This document shows positions 8,363-17,439 of a stretch of DNA of 64,000 nucleotides, in pieces. The DNA is from UBA3951 sp050952125 (GTDB lineage Bacteria; Bacillota; Sulfobacillia; Fermentithermobacillales; Fermentithermobacillaceae). The notes under the pieces are model-generated. The model was not told the DNA's origin, did not search any database, and saw only the letters and a program-made list of their open reading frames with translations. The stretch spans positions 372,001 to 436,000 of the forward strand of contig JBMNKK010000003.1 of assembly GCA_050952125.1 (NCBI GenBank), given 5' to 3'. Within the stretch, counting starts at the first letter, position 1, and every line of letters begins with the position of its first letter. Position numbers and translations under genes: made by a program.

Positions 8363-8716
8363 TTACCTTTTCTGCTCAGCTATCCTGGCCGACTTGCCGG
8401 AAAGGCCCCGGAGGTAGAACAACTTGGCTCTCCGCACGCGGCCGCGGCGCACGACCTCGATCTTCGCGATCCTGGGCGAATGCACCGGGAAAGTGCGCTC
8501 CACGCCTATGCCGTATGAGACGCGCCTGACCAGAAAGGTCTCTCTCGCGCCGCCCCGCTGCCTAGCTATGACGACGCCGTCAAATACCTGAATCCTCTCG
8601 CGCCCGCCCTCTACCACTTTGTAGTGGACCTTTACGCGGTCGCCCGGCGCGAATGCCGGTATGTCCTTCTTCAACTGCGATTCCTCAATCAGCTTCAGAA
8701 CGTCCACGTTTGTCAC
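8363..8716 (-). CDS. rplS: 50S ribosomal protein L19
   Basis: Full-length L19 (117 aa) at the 30S-50S interface. Recognised by the PAFAPGDRVKVHYKV start, GVVIARQRGG, and VERTFPVHSPRI followed by RRGRVRRAKLFYLRG. Follows trmD by 15 bases, the usual order. Confidence 0.98.
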   Translation of the reverse strand: MTNVDVLKLIEESQLKKDIPAFAPGDRVKVHYKVVEGGRERIQVFDGVVIARQRGGARETFLVRRVSYGIGVERTFPVHSPRIAKIEVVRRGRVRRAKLFYLRGLSGKSARIAEQKR

Positions 8717-8731
8717 TCCTTAACACAGTTC

Positions 8732-9472
8732 CTAACGTCCTACTTCCTCGCGCAATACTTCCGCCAAAAGCCGCCTGTCCTCATAGGAGAGAATGGCTTT
8801 CTCCAGCAGATCGGGCCGTCTTTGGTGGGTACGCCTTAGCGATTCCCTCCGCCGCCACCTGTTGATGGCTGCCCGGTCACCGGAGAGCAGAACTTCAGGC
8901 ACCTTCATTCCCCTGAATTCTGCCGGCCTGGTGTACTGCGGACCCTCCAGCAGCCCGTCCGAGTACGAATCTCTCAGGGCAGACGACTCATCGCCCAGCA
9001 CACCGGGGATGAAACGCGCCACGGCATCGATCACCGCCATGGCCGGTATTTCGCCCCCTGTAAGCACAAAGTCTCCAATTGAAATCTCTTCGTCGCACAG
9101 GGCACGGACTCTTTCGTCGAAGCCTTCGTAGTGGCCGGCTATCAAGACAAGTCCTTTCAAGCACGCCAGTCTCTTGGCAGTTTCGGTTGTGAACTGCCTG
9201 CCCTGGGGACTGAGCATCGCCACGAACGGCTTCTCGCCAAAGTCAGCCTCCGCCCACTCAACGGCCTCATACAGAGGTTCCGGCTTCATCACCATCCCCG
9301 GACCGCCTCCGTAAGGATAGTCATCTACGGTACCGTGACTATCTCGGGCGAAGTCCCTGACGTTCACCGTGCTCACCTGAAGGCACCCTGCATCCCGAGC
9401 CCTCTTAAGAATGCTTGAGTCCAGCACCGGCCCAAACATCTCAGGAAAGAGCGTAAGGATGTACACCTTCAT
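8732..9472 (-). CDS. trmD: tRNA (guanine-N1)-methyltransferase
   Basis: Makes m1G37 in tRNAs, which prevents +1 frameshifts. Typical signatures: LTLFPEMF start, PYGGGPGMVM, the trefoil-knot SAM pocket LIAGHYEGFDERV and SIGDFVLTGGE, and PQYTRP. 246 aa, standard. It starts 3 bases after ylqD with no rimM between. Confidence 0.97.
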   Translation of the reverse strand: MKVYILTLFPEMFGPVLDSSILKRARDAGCLQVSTVNVRDFARDSHGTVDDYPYGGGPGMVMKPEPLYEAVEWAEADFGEKPFVAMLSPQGRQFTTETAKRLACLKGLVLIAGHYEGFDERVRALCDEEISIGDFVLTGGEIPAMAVIDAVARFIPGVLGDESSALRDSYSDGLLEGPQYTRPAEFRGMKVPEVLLSGDRAAINRWRRRESLRRTHQRRPDLLEKAILSYEDRRLLAEVLREEVGR

Positions 9473-9475
9473 CTC

Positions 9476-9913
9476 CTAGACTCCCTTTGAGCGGTCATCG
9501 GCTTTGACATCCAACGTGATTGCAGAACCCTCACGGATGGCAACAACCTTGCCGTCTTCCAGAACGATGTCGCATGACTGCAGCGAAGGCCACATATCGC
9601 CGACTTTGACATGGCAGAAGCCTTGAATTTGACCTCTCGTCACTTCCTGGCCCTCCTGGAGCTTCGCGATATCCTTCATCTTGGCAGAAAGAGCATCTCT
9701 CCTCGCGGAAAGATCTTGGATCTTCTTATCAAGAGCCGTCGCTTCTCCGGCTCTGCCAAGCGCGCGCAGCCCCTCACACTCAGCGCTTACCCGCTCAATC
9801 TCGGCTTCTGTATCTCGGATAGCTTTTTGCATCTCAGACCCAAGCTGAGCCTTAAGAGCGGGAGTGACTCGCGATTTCACCGTCACGGCCCTGGAAACGA
9901 GCAACGGCAGCAC
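9476..9913 (-). CDS. ylqD: YlqD-family coiled-coil protein
   Basis: Protein of unknown function found in Bacillota between khpA and rimM. N-terminal beta stretch, central coiled coil (about residues 25-95, rich in A/E/K/R heptads), then a small C-terminal beta segment (VKVGDMWP, CDIVLEDGKVVAIREG). 145 aa. Assignment rests mainly on position between khpA and trmD plus this architecture. The gene that normally follows, rimM, is absent. Confidence 0.75.
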   Translation of the reverse strand: MLPLLVSRAVTVKSRVTPALKAQLGSEMQKAIRDTEAEIERVSAECEGLRALGRAGEATALDKKIQDLSARRDALSAKMKDIAKLQEGQEVTRGQIQGFCHVKVGDMWPSLQSCDIVLEDGKVVAIREGSAITLDVKADDRSKGV

Positions 9914-9918
9914 CGCCT

Positions 9919-10152
9919 TTACTCCAAGATCTCGATTGTCGCCCTCTTGCCTTCCTTTGCTGCAGCGGCCTGGACAAGTGCTCTAACAGCATGGATGACT
10001 CTGCCCTTCCGGCCGATGATCTTCCCCATGTCGTTCTTCGAGACACGCAGTTCGAATACTACTGCCCTCTCGCCTTCAACTTCGTTCACTTCCACTTTGT
10101 CGGGCTCGTCAACGATAGCCTGTGCAATGAAAGATACCAGGTCACGTAGCAT
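9919..10152 (-). CDS. khpA: KhpA, KH-domain RNA-binding protein
   Basis: Single KH domain with the nucleic-acid-binding GxxG loop in MGKIIGRKGRVI. In Gram-positives it pairs with KhpB and affects RNA levels and cell elongation. 77 aa is the family norm. Sits between rpsP (22 bases) and ylqD (5 bases). Confidence 0.94.
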   Translation of the reverse strand: MLRDLVSFIAQAIVDEPDKVEVNEVEGERAVVFELRVSKNDMGKIIGRKGRVIHAVRALVQAAAAKEGKRATIEILE

Positions 10153-10174
10153 ATTAGCCCTCCTCGTGCCTGTC

Positions 10175-10444
10175 TTACTTCTGTTTCTCCGCTGCCCACT
10201 TCTCCAGAACCCCGGCCCTCGTCAGGATTGTCTTGGCCGTGGGTGTAGGAACGGCGCCGCGCTGTAGCCACATGAGCGCCTTGTCTTCGTGGACCTTGAA
10301 TACCGCGGGATCTTTCGTGGGATCGTAGTACCCAATTTCTTCTATGGGCCTGCCGTCCCTCTGGATCCTGGAGTCGGCCACAACAATGCGATATGCCGGT
10401 GCCTTCTTTGCTCCTATCCGCTTTAGCCGGATCTTGACCGCCAA
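10175..10444 (-). CDS. rpsP: 30S ribosomal protein S16
   Basis: S16 (89 aa), needed for 30S assembly. Starts MAVKIRLKRIGAKKAPAYRI, with VVADSRIQRDGRPIEEIGYYDP (split here: VVADSR then GRPIEEIGYYDP). Lies 38 bases after ffh in the conserved ffh-rpsP-khpA order. Confidence 0.98.
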   Translation of the reverse strand: MAVKIRLKRIGAKKAPAYRIVVADSRIQRDGRPIEEIGYYDPTKDPAVFKVHEDKALMWLQRGAVPTPTAKTILTRAGVLEKWAAEKQK

Positions 10445-10482
10445 CTACTACATCTCCTTTCCATTTCCACTCTCAAGTTCGC

Positions 10483-11802
10483 TTACGGCAGGCGAAACCT
10501 ACCGAGTTTTTCGGGCGACATCTGGAAAAGCATCTTTCTCGCCTGGAAAAACTGTTTAAGCAACCTGTTGACTTCCTGAACCTGCGTGCCGCTGCCCTTT
10601 GCTATCCTGCGCTTGCGCGAGCCGTCGATGATCTCGGGCCTACGGCGCTCTAGAGGAGTCATGGAGCTGATCATTGCCTCCAGCCTCCCCCATTCCTTGG
10701 GGTCGACCTCCACGTCAATACCCTTCATCCTGTTGAAGCCGGGTATCATGCGTAGGATGTCACCGAACGACCCCATCTTCCTGACTTCCTTCATCTGTTC
10801 GACAAAGTCGTCGAGGGTGAATTCCTTCTTGCGGAGCTTGCGCTCCATCTCCTCGGCCTTCTTCATGTCGAAAGAGGCCTCGGCCTTTTCAATGAGGGTG
10901 AGCACATCGCCCATCCCGAGTATTCTTGACGCCATCCGGTCGGGGTAAAAGACTTGGAAGTCCTCAAGCTTCTCGCCGGTTGATACAAACTTTATGGGTT
11001 TGCTCGTAACCTTTGCGATGGACAGCGCCGCTCCGCCTCTGGCGTCCGAATCGATCTTGGTCAAGATCACGCCTGAAATCGCCACGGTCTTGTCAAAGGA
11101 CTCGGCGACGCGGCAAGCTTCCTGCCCGGTCATTGAGTCGACGACTAAGATACTCTCTCTGGGGGATACAGCATCTCTGATCCGGCGGGCCTCATCCATC
11201 ATCTGATCGTCAAGCTGGGTGCGTCCTGCGGTGTCGATGATGACGATGTCGTGGGCCGACGTCCGTGCCCTCTCGTATCCCTCTCTGGCTATGACCGCGG
11301 GGTCGGTGCCTTTATCGAGCGTGAAAAACGAGGCTCCGGCCTTCTCAGCGAGGATCTCCAGCTGCCTCTGAGCGGCCGGCCGGTACACGTCGCACGATAC
11401 CAACATGACCTTGCGCCCGCTTTTCCTCTGCATCAGCGCGAGTTTCCCCGCTGTAGTGGTTTTTCCCGAACCTTGGAGGCCAAACAACGCTACCACCGCG
11501 GGCGGGTTTCCGGACAGATCGAGAGGCTTGGCGCGGCCGCCCAAAAGCTCGACCAGCTCTTGATTGACGATCTTCACAACTTGCTGAGCGGGAGTGAGAC
11601 TTTCCAGAACCTCCGCCGACAAGCTCTTCTCCTTGACGGCCCCCACGAACTCCTTGACTACTCGGAAGTTCACATCCGCTTCGAGAAGAGACAGCCTTAC
11701 CTCGCGAAGAGCTTCCTCCACATCTTTTTCCGAGAGCTTTCCTTTGCCTCGAAGCTTTTTGAACACGCCTGCCAAGCGCGATGACAGTCCCTCAAACTCC
11801 AT
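10483..11802 (-). CDS. ffh: Signal recognition particle protein Ffh
   Basis: SRP54 GTPase that binds signal peptides and 4.5S/6S RNA. N domain helices, G domain with GLQGSGKTTT, DVYRPAAQ, DTAGRTQLD and TKIDSDARGG, then an M domain with the RNA-binding signature GSGTQVQEVNRLLKQF. The M domain stops soon after (GRFRLP), without the long methionine-rich tail of some homologues. The start is taken at MEFEGLSSRL; an earlier in-frame start at 11826 would run into ylxM further. It overlaps the ylxM end by about 11 bases. Confidence 0.96.
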   Translation of the reverse strand: MEFEGLSSRLAGVFKKLRGKGKLSEKDVEEALREVRLSLLEADVNFRVVKEFVGAVKEKSLSAEVLESLTPAQQVVKIVNQELVELLGGRAKPLDLSGNPPAVVALFGLQGSGKTTTAGKLALMQRKSGRKVMLVSCDVYRPAAQRQLEILAEKAGASFFTLDKGTDPAVIAREGYERARTSAHDIVIIDTAGRTQLDDQMMDEARRIRDAVSPRESILVVDSMTGQEACRVAESFDKTVAISGVILTKIDSDARGGAALSIAKVTSKPIKFVSTGEKLEDFQVFYPDRMASRILGMGDVLTLIEKAEASFDMKKAEEMERKLRKKEFTLDDFVEQMKEVRKMGSFGDILRMIPGFNRMKGIDVEVDPKEWGRLEAMISSMTPLERRRPEIIDGSRKRRIAKGSGTQVQEVNRLLKQFFQARKMLFQMSPEKLGRFRLP

Positions 11803-12166
11803 CTTCTGTCTCACCACCGTTCGCAATGGGAATCAGCATCTTCAGGCAGGTGTCTCTCACTTCCTGCCAATTGTCGCACCGCATACCGGAAAGCCGCTCA
11901 GAGATAACCCTTGCTCTCGCGACCTCCTGCTCAATACGAGTAAGGAAACCTATCTTGCCTTCCAGCCTGAGCAGCGCTCGTTCGCCCCGCTTGAGGGCGT
12001 CTTCGCACGCCTGTCTCGAAATGCCGAGCCTCTCGGAGATCTCAAACAGAGAGAGATCTTCATGCAGCTTAAGAGCCAGGACCTCTCGCTGTCTCGGAGG
12101 CAACACGCCTTCATAGAGATCATAAAGGACCGAGAGTTCGTGGACCCTTTCCGGTGAGTAAGACAC
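11792..12166 (-). CDS. ylxM: YlxM-like helix-turn-helix protein
   Basis: Small sigma-70 region-4-like HTH protein encoded before ffh and thought to modulate SRP. The HTH is visible in LPPRQREVLALKLHEDLSLF followed by EISERLGISRQACEDALKRG. 124 aa. Overlap with ffh indicates coupling. The 128 bases upstream, to the ftsY stop, hold no gene I can support. Confidence 0.86.
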   Translation of the reverse strand: MSYSPERVHELSVLYDLYEGVLPPRQREVLALKLHEDLSLFEISERLGISRQACEDALKRGERALLRLEGKIGFLTRIEQEVARARVISERLSGMRCDNWQEVRDTCLKMLIPIANGGETEDGV

Positions 12167-12294
12167 GGCTAACCCTCACTGTATTGGTCTTGACCTTGAC
12201 ACACCCAAGAATATTACACCCGGGAGAGCGCGGGGTCAAGCCGAATCCCGGCGGCGCGTCCAGTTGGGTGCAGGGTTTTGCGGAAGCTGCGGGC

Positions 12295-13212
12295 CTACTC
12301 GGCTCTGCCGAACAGCGCCTTGGCAAACGCCCTCGGGTCGAAATCGCGAAGGTCTTCAGCGGCCTCGCCTATCCCCACAAGCTTCACGGGGAGGCGCATC
12401 TCGGACGCGATCGCGACGGCAATACCGCCCTTTGACGACCCGTCCAGCTTCGTGATGCAGATCCCGGTTACCCCGGCAGCCTCGGCAAACACCTTTGCCT
12501 GGTGAAGCCCGTTCTGGCCGGTGGTGCCGTCAATGACGAGGATGACCTCGTGAGGAGCCTCGGGGATCTCCCTTCCGATAACCCTGATGATTTTCTTCAG
12601 CTCTTCAATCAGGTTGCGCTGGGTATGAAGCCTTCCGGCGGTATCCACAAGCACAAGATCCGCGTTGCGGGCGAGCGCTGAGCGTACGGCGTCAAAGGCG
12701 ACCGCGCCCGGGTCGGAGCCCGGCTGGTGCGCTATCATGGTTGAGCCGGTACGCTTTGCCCAAACCTCTAGCTGGTCTTCTGCCGCCGCCCTGAAAGTAT
12801 CGGCAGCTGCCATAATCACGCTCTTCCCTTGGTCCCGCCACCTCTTCGCCAGTTTGGCAATTGTCGTGGTCTTTCCGGATCCGTTCACGCCGACCAAGGT
12901 ATACACTGTGGGACCGGATTCCGCCACCCGGAGGGGCTCGGCAACTTCCTCGAATATGCCGGTGACCAGTTCCTCCATCACGCCGAAGAGCTCGTCGGGA
13001 GTCTTCAGGTTACGCTTCTTGTTCTCTTCTTGTATGCGGTCGCGAAGAGCCATCGCGGCCTGCACACCGACATCGGACTGTATCAGCACTTCCTCAAGGT
13101 CATCCAGGAATTCGGGAGTAACCTTGCCGGAGCCGAATATCCCCGACACGGCTTCCCGCAAGTTTGCGGAAGTCTTCTTCAGTCCTTGACGAAATCTCTC
13201 GAAAAGGCTCAT
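12295..13212 (-). CDS. ftsY: SRP receptor FtsY
   Basis: SRP receptor GTPase. NG domain with GVNGSGKTTTIAKLA, AADTFRAAAEDQL, VDTAGRLHTQ, TKLDGSSKGG and GIGEAAEDLRDF. 305 aa, lacking the long acidic A domain, as in most Gram-positives. Follows smc by 11 bases, the usual smc-ftsY arrangement. Confidence 0.98.
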   Translation of the reverse strand: MSLFERFRQGLKKTSANLREAVSGIFGSGKVTPEFLDDLEEVLIQSDVGVQAAMALRDRIQEENKKRNLKTPDELFGVMEELVTGIFEEVAEPLRVAESGPTVYTLVGVNGSGKTTTIAKLAKRWRDQGKSVIMAAADTFRAAAEDQLEVWAKRTGSTMIAHQPGSDPGAVAFDAVRSALARNADLVLVDTAGRLHTQRNLIEELKKIIRVIGREIPEAPHEVILVIDGTTGQNGLHQAKVFAEAAGVTGICITKLDGSSKGGIAVAIASEMRLPVKLVGIGEAAEDLRDFDPRAFAKALFGRAE

Positions 13213-13223
13213 GGAATCGCTCC

Positions 13224-16200
13224 TTAAGATGACGCGTGTTGTTCGAGCCGCATCCCGAAGATTCTGGAGACCCCGGGCTCCTGCATGGTAACCCCGTAGA
13301 TCAGGTCGGCAGCTTCCATCGTTGCCTTCTGATGGGTGATCACCATGAACTGCGTATCACGGGAGTACCTCTTTAGGAACTGCCCGAATCTCACGACATT
13401 TGACTCGTCTAGCGCCGTGTCGACCTCGTCCAGGACGATAAGCGGCGAGGCCTTCACCGAGAGTATAGCGAAAATGAGCGCGATGCCGCATAGGGATCTT
13501 TCCCCTCCCGATAGGAGGTTTAAGTGCTTTTGCCGGCGCCCCGGCGGCTCGGCCGAAACCTCGACTCCCAGAGTGTCCTCTATCAAAGTGAGATCGCCCG
13601 AACCCCCTCCGAAGAGGTCCCTGAAGATCTCTCTGAAACTGGAGCGCACGAGATTGAAAGTCTCCAGGAACCGTTTCTCCATCTCGCGCTCAACAAGTTC
13701 CCTGGCACGCCGTATCTCGAGGATAGCTTCCTCAACGTCTGCTTTCTCGGCCGTGATAAGCTCTATCCTGTCGCTGACTTCCTTGTACTCCTCTTCCGCC
13801 TTGAGGTTCACGCTGCCCAGTTCCCTCATGAGCGCGTCCAGTTCCTCAGTCTGTGAGAGAGCCTCTGCTCGGGCAATCCGCTCAAAGGCGACTGTAGCGA
13901 GATCCTCTACTCCAAACTCGGACGCTATGAAGTCTCGTGTGTCTTTCAGAGCACCCTTCTGCGCCTCTATCTCGGCGTGCGTCTCGTCGATACGGATCGC
14001 GAGGCTCACGGTTTCTCTCTCAATGCGGGCGATCTCTGCCTGGCACTCGGAAATGGAGCTCGATATCTCCTCGCGCTCGCGCACCTTCTCCTCGAGTCCG
14101 GCAGCGAGCTGTGCCGACTTCTCCTCTAGAGCGGATATCTCGTTGCCCAACTCTTCAACGAGGTTTTCGACGTGCCTTAGGCGCTCGGACTGCTTCCGTA
14201 TCTCGCTGTCTTCTTCAGACAGAGTCCTTTCGTGTGATGACCGCTCGCCGAGGATGCCTTCCAGACGCCTTACAACGTTGGAAAGGTCCCTCTCCAACAT
14301 CTCCTTCTCGGCCGCGAGGCGCCTTAAGTCGGCCGACATCTGCAGGTCCTCTTCCGAGCTCGACTTCAGTCGAGACTCGAGGGCGGAAAGCTCTTGGCCC
14401 TTTTGAGACATGGCGGAAGACAGCTCCCGTTCCCTCGCGACAGCGGCCTCAAGCTCGCCGCGCAGAGTCTTCTCCCGCTCCCTAAGCACCTCGGCTTCAG
14501 GTTCACGCTGCCTAATCTCGCCCTCAAGAGATCTCACCGAAGCTTCGGCCCTGGTCTTGGAGTCCTCCAACTTGGATATCTCTGCCGAGATCTTCGCCAG
14601 TTCAGACCTCTCTCTATCTCGCTGATCCGACTTCTGCTCTACTTCCCTCTCCAATGACCTACGCCTGGCGAGCACTGCATCGAGTTCGCCGGCAACTTCC
14701 TTCTCGGCATAAGTCACGTCTGTAAGCTCTTGCTTCCTCCTGAAGAGCGCTTCGCTCCTAGGAGCCTCGCCGCCCGAAATGGCGCCTCCCGGCTCGATGG
14801 TGTCTCCTGATAGGGTGACCACCCGCGTCACCCAACCAGACTCCTTCATGAAGCGAAGTCCGGTGTCCATGTCATCGCCCAACACAACTCGACCGAGCAG
14901 GTACTCGGCTATCTTTCTTATCGGCTCGGGAAACGAGACGACGGAAATGAGCGGCCTTACGCCCTTCATCCTGGAGACAACCTGTTCAGCCCTGGGGTGC
15001 ATCTGCCTCGGCCTTATGAGGCTGAGCGGCAAAAAGGTTGCCCTTCCCGACCTGGCTCCGCGCAGCATCGATATGGCTGCCTTAGCTGACTCTTCGCCTT
15101 CGACCACAATATTCTCTGCGTTTCCGCCGATGGCAGCCGAGAGAGCCGGAATGTGCTTCGCATCGCACGAGATAAGCTCGCTCACTGAACCGATGATCCC
15201 GGTAAGGGCTCCTCTGACCCGGGCCTCCAACACCGATCGGGGGCCCTTGCTGTAGCCCTCGAATGCCCGCTCCATATCTTCCAGGAGCTTCTTACGGGCC
15301 CTTAAGGCCGACAGCCTCGCGCCAAGGTTCTTCTCTGCTGAAAGCTCTTTCTCAAGTGCCGACTTTAGCTCTGATAAGCGGGCGTCCAACGAAGATATGG
15401 ACTCCTGAATGCCGGCTCGCCGGTCGCGTGCGTCCTTAAGGCGGGAAGACAGAGAGGCGGCTTCGCTCTTTTCCGACTCAACTCTCGAACGAGACTCCTG
15501 AAGCCATTTGGCGAGGTCGGTTTCTGCCCGGAGGTTATCGTCCAGACGCCTCCTAAGGTCATCTCGCATCCGCTGGCAGGAGTTCAGCTCACCTGTCAAC
15601 GCCACTACCTCGGTGCGGATTGCGATTGCCTTTTCGCTGTATTCCTTTCGCAGCGCTTCTTGCTCTTCTCTACGCGCCTCGGCTTCCTTCAATCTCGCTC
15701 CAGCGACGCTCAGCCTCTCGGAGACTCCCTGCCTCTCGGCCTCTAGCCGGCTTTCCTCCTCGGAAAGATTGGATAGGTCTCTGGTCAGCGCGGCCTTACG
15801 GGCCGATCTGGTCTCGAGTTCGCGCTTTAGAACGGCCGTTTCTCCTCGTGCGGAATCGCGGCGTTTCTCTAGAGCCAAGAGCGCCGCGGCGGCCTCTTCA
15901 CGATCGCTTGATAGGTCGGCAATGGCCCGGTCGAGAGGGAGTTTCCTCTCAGCCAACGCAGCCTCTTGCTCTCTTAGTCGGGGAAGCGAAAGTTCCATAT
16001 CCCTGCGGTCCGATTGGTGCTTATCGAGTCGCTTCACGAGAACCGACAACCTGCGCGCTTCATCGTCCGCTTGAGAGATCCACATCGCGAGCTCGATCTC
16101 CTGCTTCTGCCGGGACAGTTCCCTGTACTTGCGGGCGGCGTCGCGGTCACCTTCCAGGCGCTCTCTACGAGCAACCAGTTCCACCATGAGGTCATCCAAT

Positions 16201-16751
16201 CGCTTGAGGTCGGCCCCTGCGTTCTGCAGCCTTATCTCCATATCTCTCTTGTCAAGCCTTACTTTTGCCACGCCCGAGGCTTCCTCTATCCACGCCCTCC
16301 TGTCTTCGGGTCTACCCGAGGCCAGTTCCTGGATGGTTCCCTGGCCGATAACCACGTAGCCGGTGTGTGAGAGGCCTGTCCCGGCCAGCGTCTCCACAAC
16401 GTCTTTCCACCGGCACACTTTCCCGTTCAAACGGTACTCGCCCGAGCCGTCGCGGCTGACGCGCCTTATGATCTCGGTCTCGGTGTCTTCGGTGACGGAG
16501 TCAAACAGCAGGCGCACCTCGCAAGAACCCATTGCTCTTCTGGTCGCGGTGCCTGAAAAGATGAAATCCTGTTGCCTGGCTGAACGCAATATGCGGGGAT
16601 TCTGCTCCCCCAAAACCCACCTCAAAGCGTCAGCCAGATTTGATTTGCCGCATCCGTTCGGCCCTACTATGGCGGTTATGCCCGAACCCAACGTAACTTC
16701 TGTCCTGTCACAAAACGACTTAAACCCGTGAAGAGTGAGCTTCTTGAGCAA
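13224..16751 (-). CDS. smc: Chromosome segregation ATPase SMC
   Basis: Condensin subunit. Head Walker A GPNGCGKSNLADALRW near the N-terminus, a long coiled coil, a hinge around residues 500-650 (ISCDAKHIPALSAAIGG and GGAISGGEAPR), a second coiled coil, then signature LSGGERSLCGIAL and Walker B LIVLDEVDTALDE. 1175 aa, full length. TTG start with AGGAGG about 10 bases upstream. Its 5' region is shared with the divergent S24-like regulator. Confidence 0.98.
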   Translation of the reverse strand: MLKKLTLHGFKSFCDRTEVTLGSGITAIVGPNGCGKSNLADALRWVLGEQNPRILRSARQQDFIFSGTATRRAMGSCEVRLLFDSVTEDTETEIIRRVSRDGSGEYRLNGKVCRWKDVVETLAGTGLSHTGYVVIGQGTIQELASGRPEDRRAWIEEASGVAKVRLDKRDMEIRLQNAGADLKRLDDLMVELVARRERLEGDRDAARKYRELSRQKQEIELAMWISQADDEARRLSVLVKRLDKHQSDRRDMELSLPRLREQEAALAERKLPLDRAIADLSSDREEAAAALLALEKRRDSARGETAVLKRELETRSARKAALTRDLSNLSEEESRLEAERQGVSERLSVAGARLKEAEARREEQEALRKEYSEKAIAIRTEVVALTGELNSCQRMRDDLRRRLDDNLRAETDLAKWLQESRSRVESEKSEAASLSSRLKDARDRRAGIQESISSLDARLSELKSALEKELSAEKNLGARLSALRARKKLLEDMERAFEGYSKGPRSVLEARVRGALTGIIGSVSELISCDAKHIPALSAAIGGNAENIVVEGEESAKAAISMLRGARSGRATFLPLSLIRPRQMHPRAEQVVSRMKGVRPLISVVSFPEPIRKIAEYLLGRVVLGDDMDTGLRFMKESGWVTRVVTLSGDTIEPGGAISGGEAPRSEALFRRKQELTDVTYAEKEVAGELDAVLARRRSLEREVEQKSDQRDRERSELAKISAEISKLEDSKTRAEASVRSLEGEIRQREPEAEVLREREKTLRGELEAAVARERELSSAMSQKGQELSALESRLKSSSEEDLQMSADLRRLAAEKEMLERDLSNVVRRLEGILGERSSHERTLSEEDSEIRKQSERLRHVENLVEELGNEISALEEKSAQLAAGLEEKVREREEISSSISECQAEIARIERETVSLAIRIDETHAEIEAQKGALKDTRDFIASEFGVEDLATVAFERIARAEALSQTEELDALMRELGSVNLKAEEEYKEVSDRIELITAEKADVEEAILEIRRARELVEREMEKRFLETFNLVRSSFREIFRDLFGGGSGDLTLIEDTLGVEVSAEPPGRRQKHLNLLSGGERSLCGIALIFAILSVKASPLIVLDEVDTALDESNVVRFGQFLKRYSRDTQFMVITHQKATMEAADLIYGVTMQEPGVSRIFGMRLEQHASS

Positions 16752-16872
16752 GTGCCGGGTCCTCCTATACCTGACTTCTGTATGTACGTTTACACGTGCG
16801 GGGTAAAGGGATCTCCCCTAGTAGGTATAAGTTTCTACCCGTCTTGGGAATTTCCCTGGGAGTGAACGCGGT

Positions 16873-17439
16873 TTGTCCATCATCGACGATATGGTCCATC
16901 TAGTCATGCAAGACCCGAACGTGACAGCCAAAGAGATCGCCGCGCATCTCGGATACGCTGAGGAGAAATCGGTCTACTACTGGCTTCACAAGGCAGGCTT
17001 TCAGGGTCTTCGAGACTTTCGCTTAGCCGTGCTTCGCCGGAGGTTTCCTCCGCCTCCCGAGATACAGAGTCCCTCTAAGGCGCGGGATTCGGGGAGCGTA
17101 TCCATTCCTCTCTACCCGGACGGAGACCGCAAAGCGCGCCCGACCGGTATCTGGCAGTATATCCACAGCCACGCGGGACCTTCCAGCTTCGGGATCATAT
17201 TTGAGCGGTCGGATTATCCTCCGGTGGTATCACGAGGAGACGTCCTTGTAGTTGACCCGGACGCCCCATGCTTCCAGGGAGATCTGGTGTGGGTAAGCGT
17301 GAAGGGCGCCAAGCGCCTGGCGAGGCACTACGGGAGTGACTGTGACAAAGGGGTATTTGTCGATGCCGCCAAGCCCGGAACGGTCTTCACACCCGATGCC
17401 GTCGAAGGCAAAGTGGTCCTGATCCTCAAGTCTTCCTGA
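16873..17439 (+). CDS. HTH regulator with S24/LexA-like C-terminal domain
   Basis: 188 aa. An N-terminal HTH-like region (TAKEIAAHLGYAEEKSVYYW) is joined by a proline-rich linker to an S24-type beta domain: SDYPPVVSRGDVLVVDPDAP, then GDLVWVSVKGAKRLARHY and GKVVLIL. Ser113 (S-x-x-P) and Lys147 (KRL) fall where the LexA/CI family keeps its Ser-Lys dyad, so self-cleavage is possible, but I see no Ala-Gly or Cys-Gly site at the usual distance. Divergent from smc; its end overlaps the convergent rnc by 14 bases. TTG start with GGGAGTGA upstream. Target unknown. Confidence 0.72.
   Translation: MSIIDDMVHLVMQDPNVTAKEIAAHLGYAEEKSVYYWLHKAGFQGLRDFRLAVLRRRFPPPPEIQSPSKARDSGSVSIPLYPDGDRKARPTGIWQYIHSHAGPSSFGIIFERSDYPPVVSRGDVLVVDPDAPCFQGDLVWVSVKGAKRLARHYGSDCDKGVFVDAAKPGTVFTPDAVEGKVVLILKSS

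Noticed and set aside
13336..14406. A 356-codon open frame on the plus strand inside smc
   Set aside because: It is antisense to the coiled-coil part of SMC; its Ser/Arg-rich composition is the mirror of Glu/Leu/Arg codons and it matches no family.
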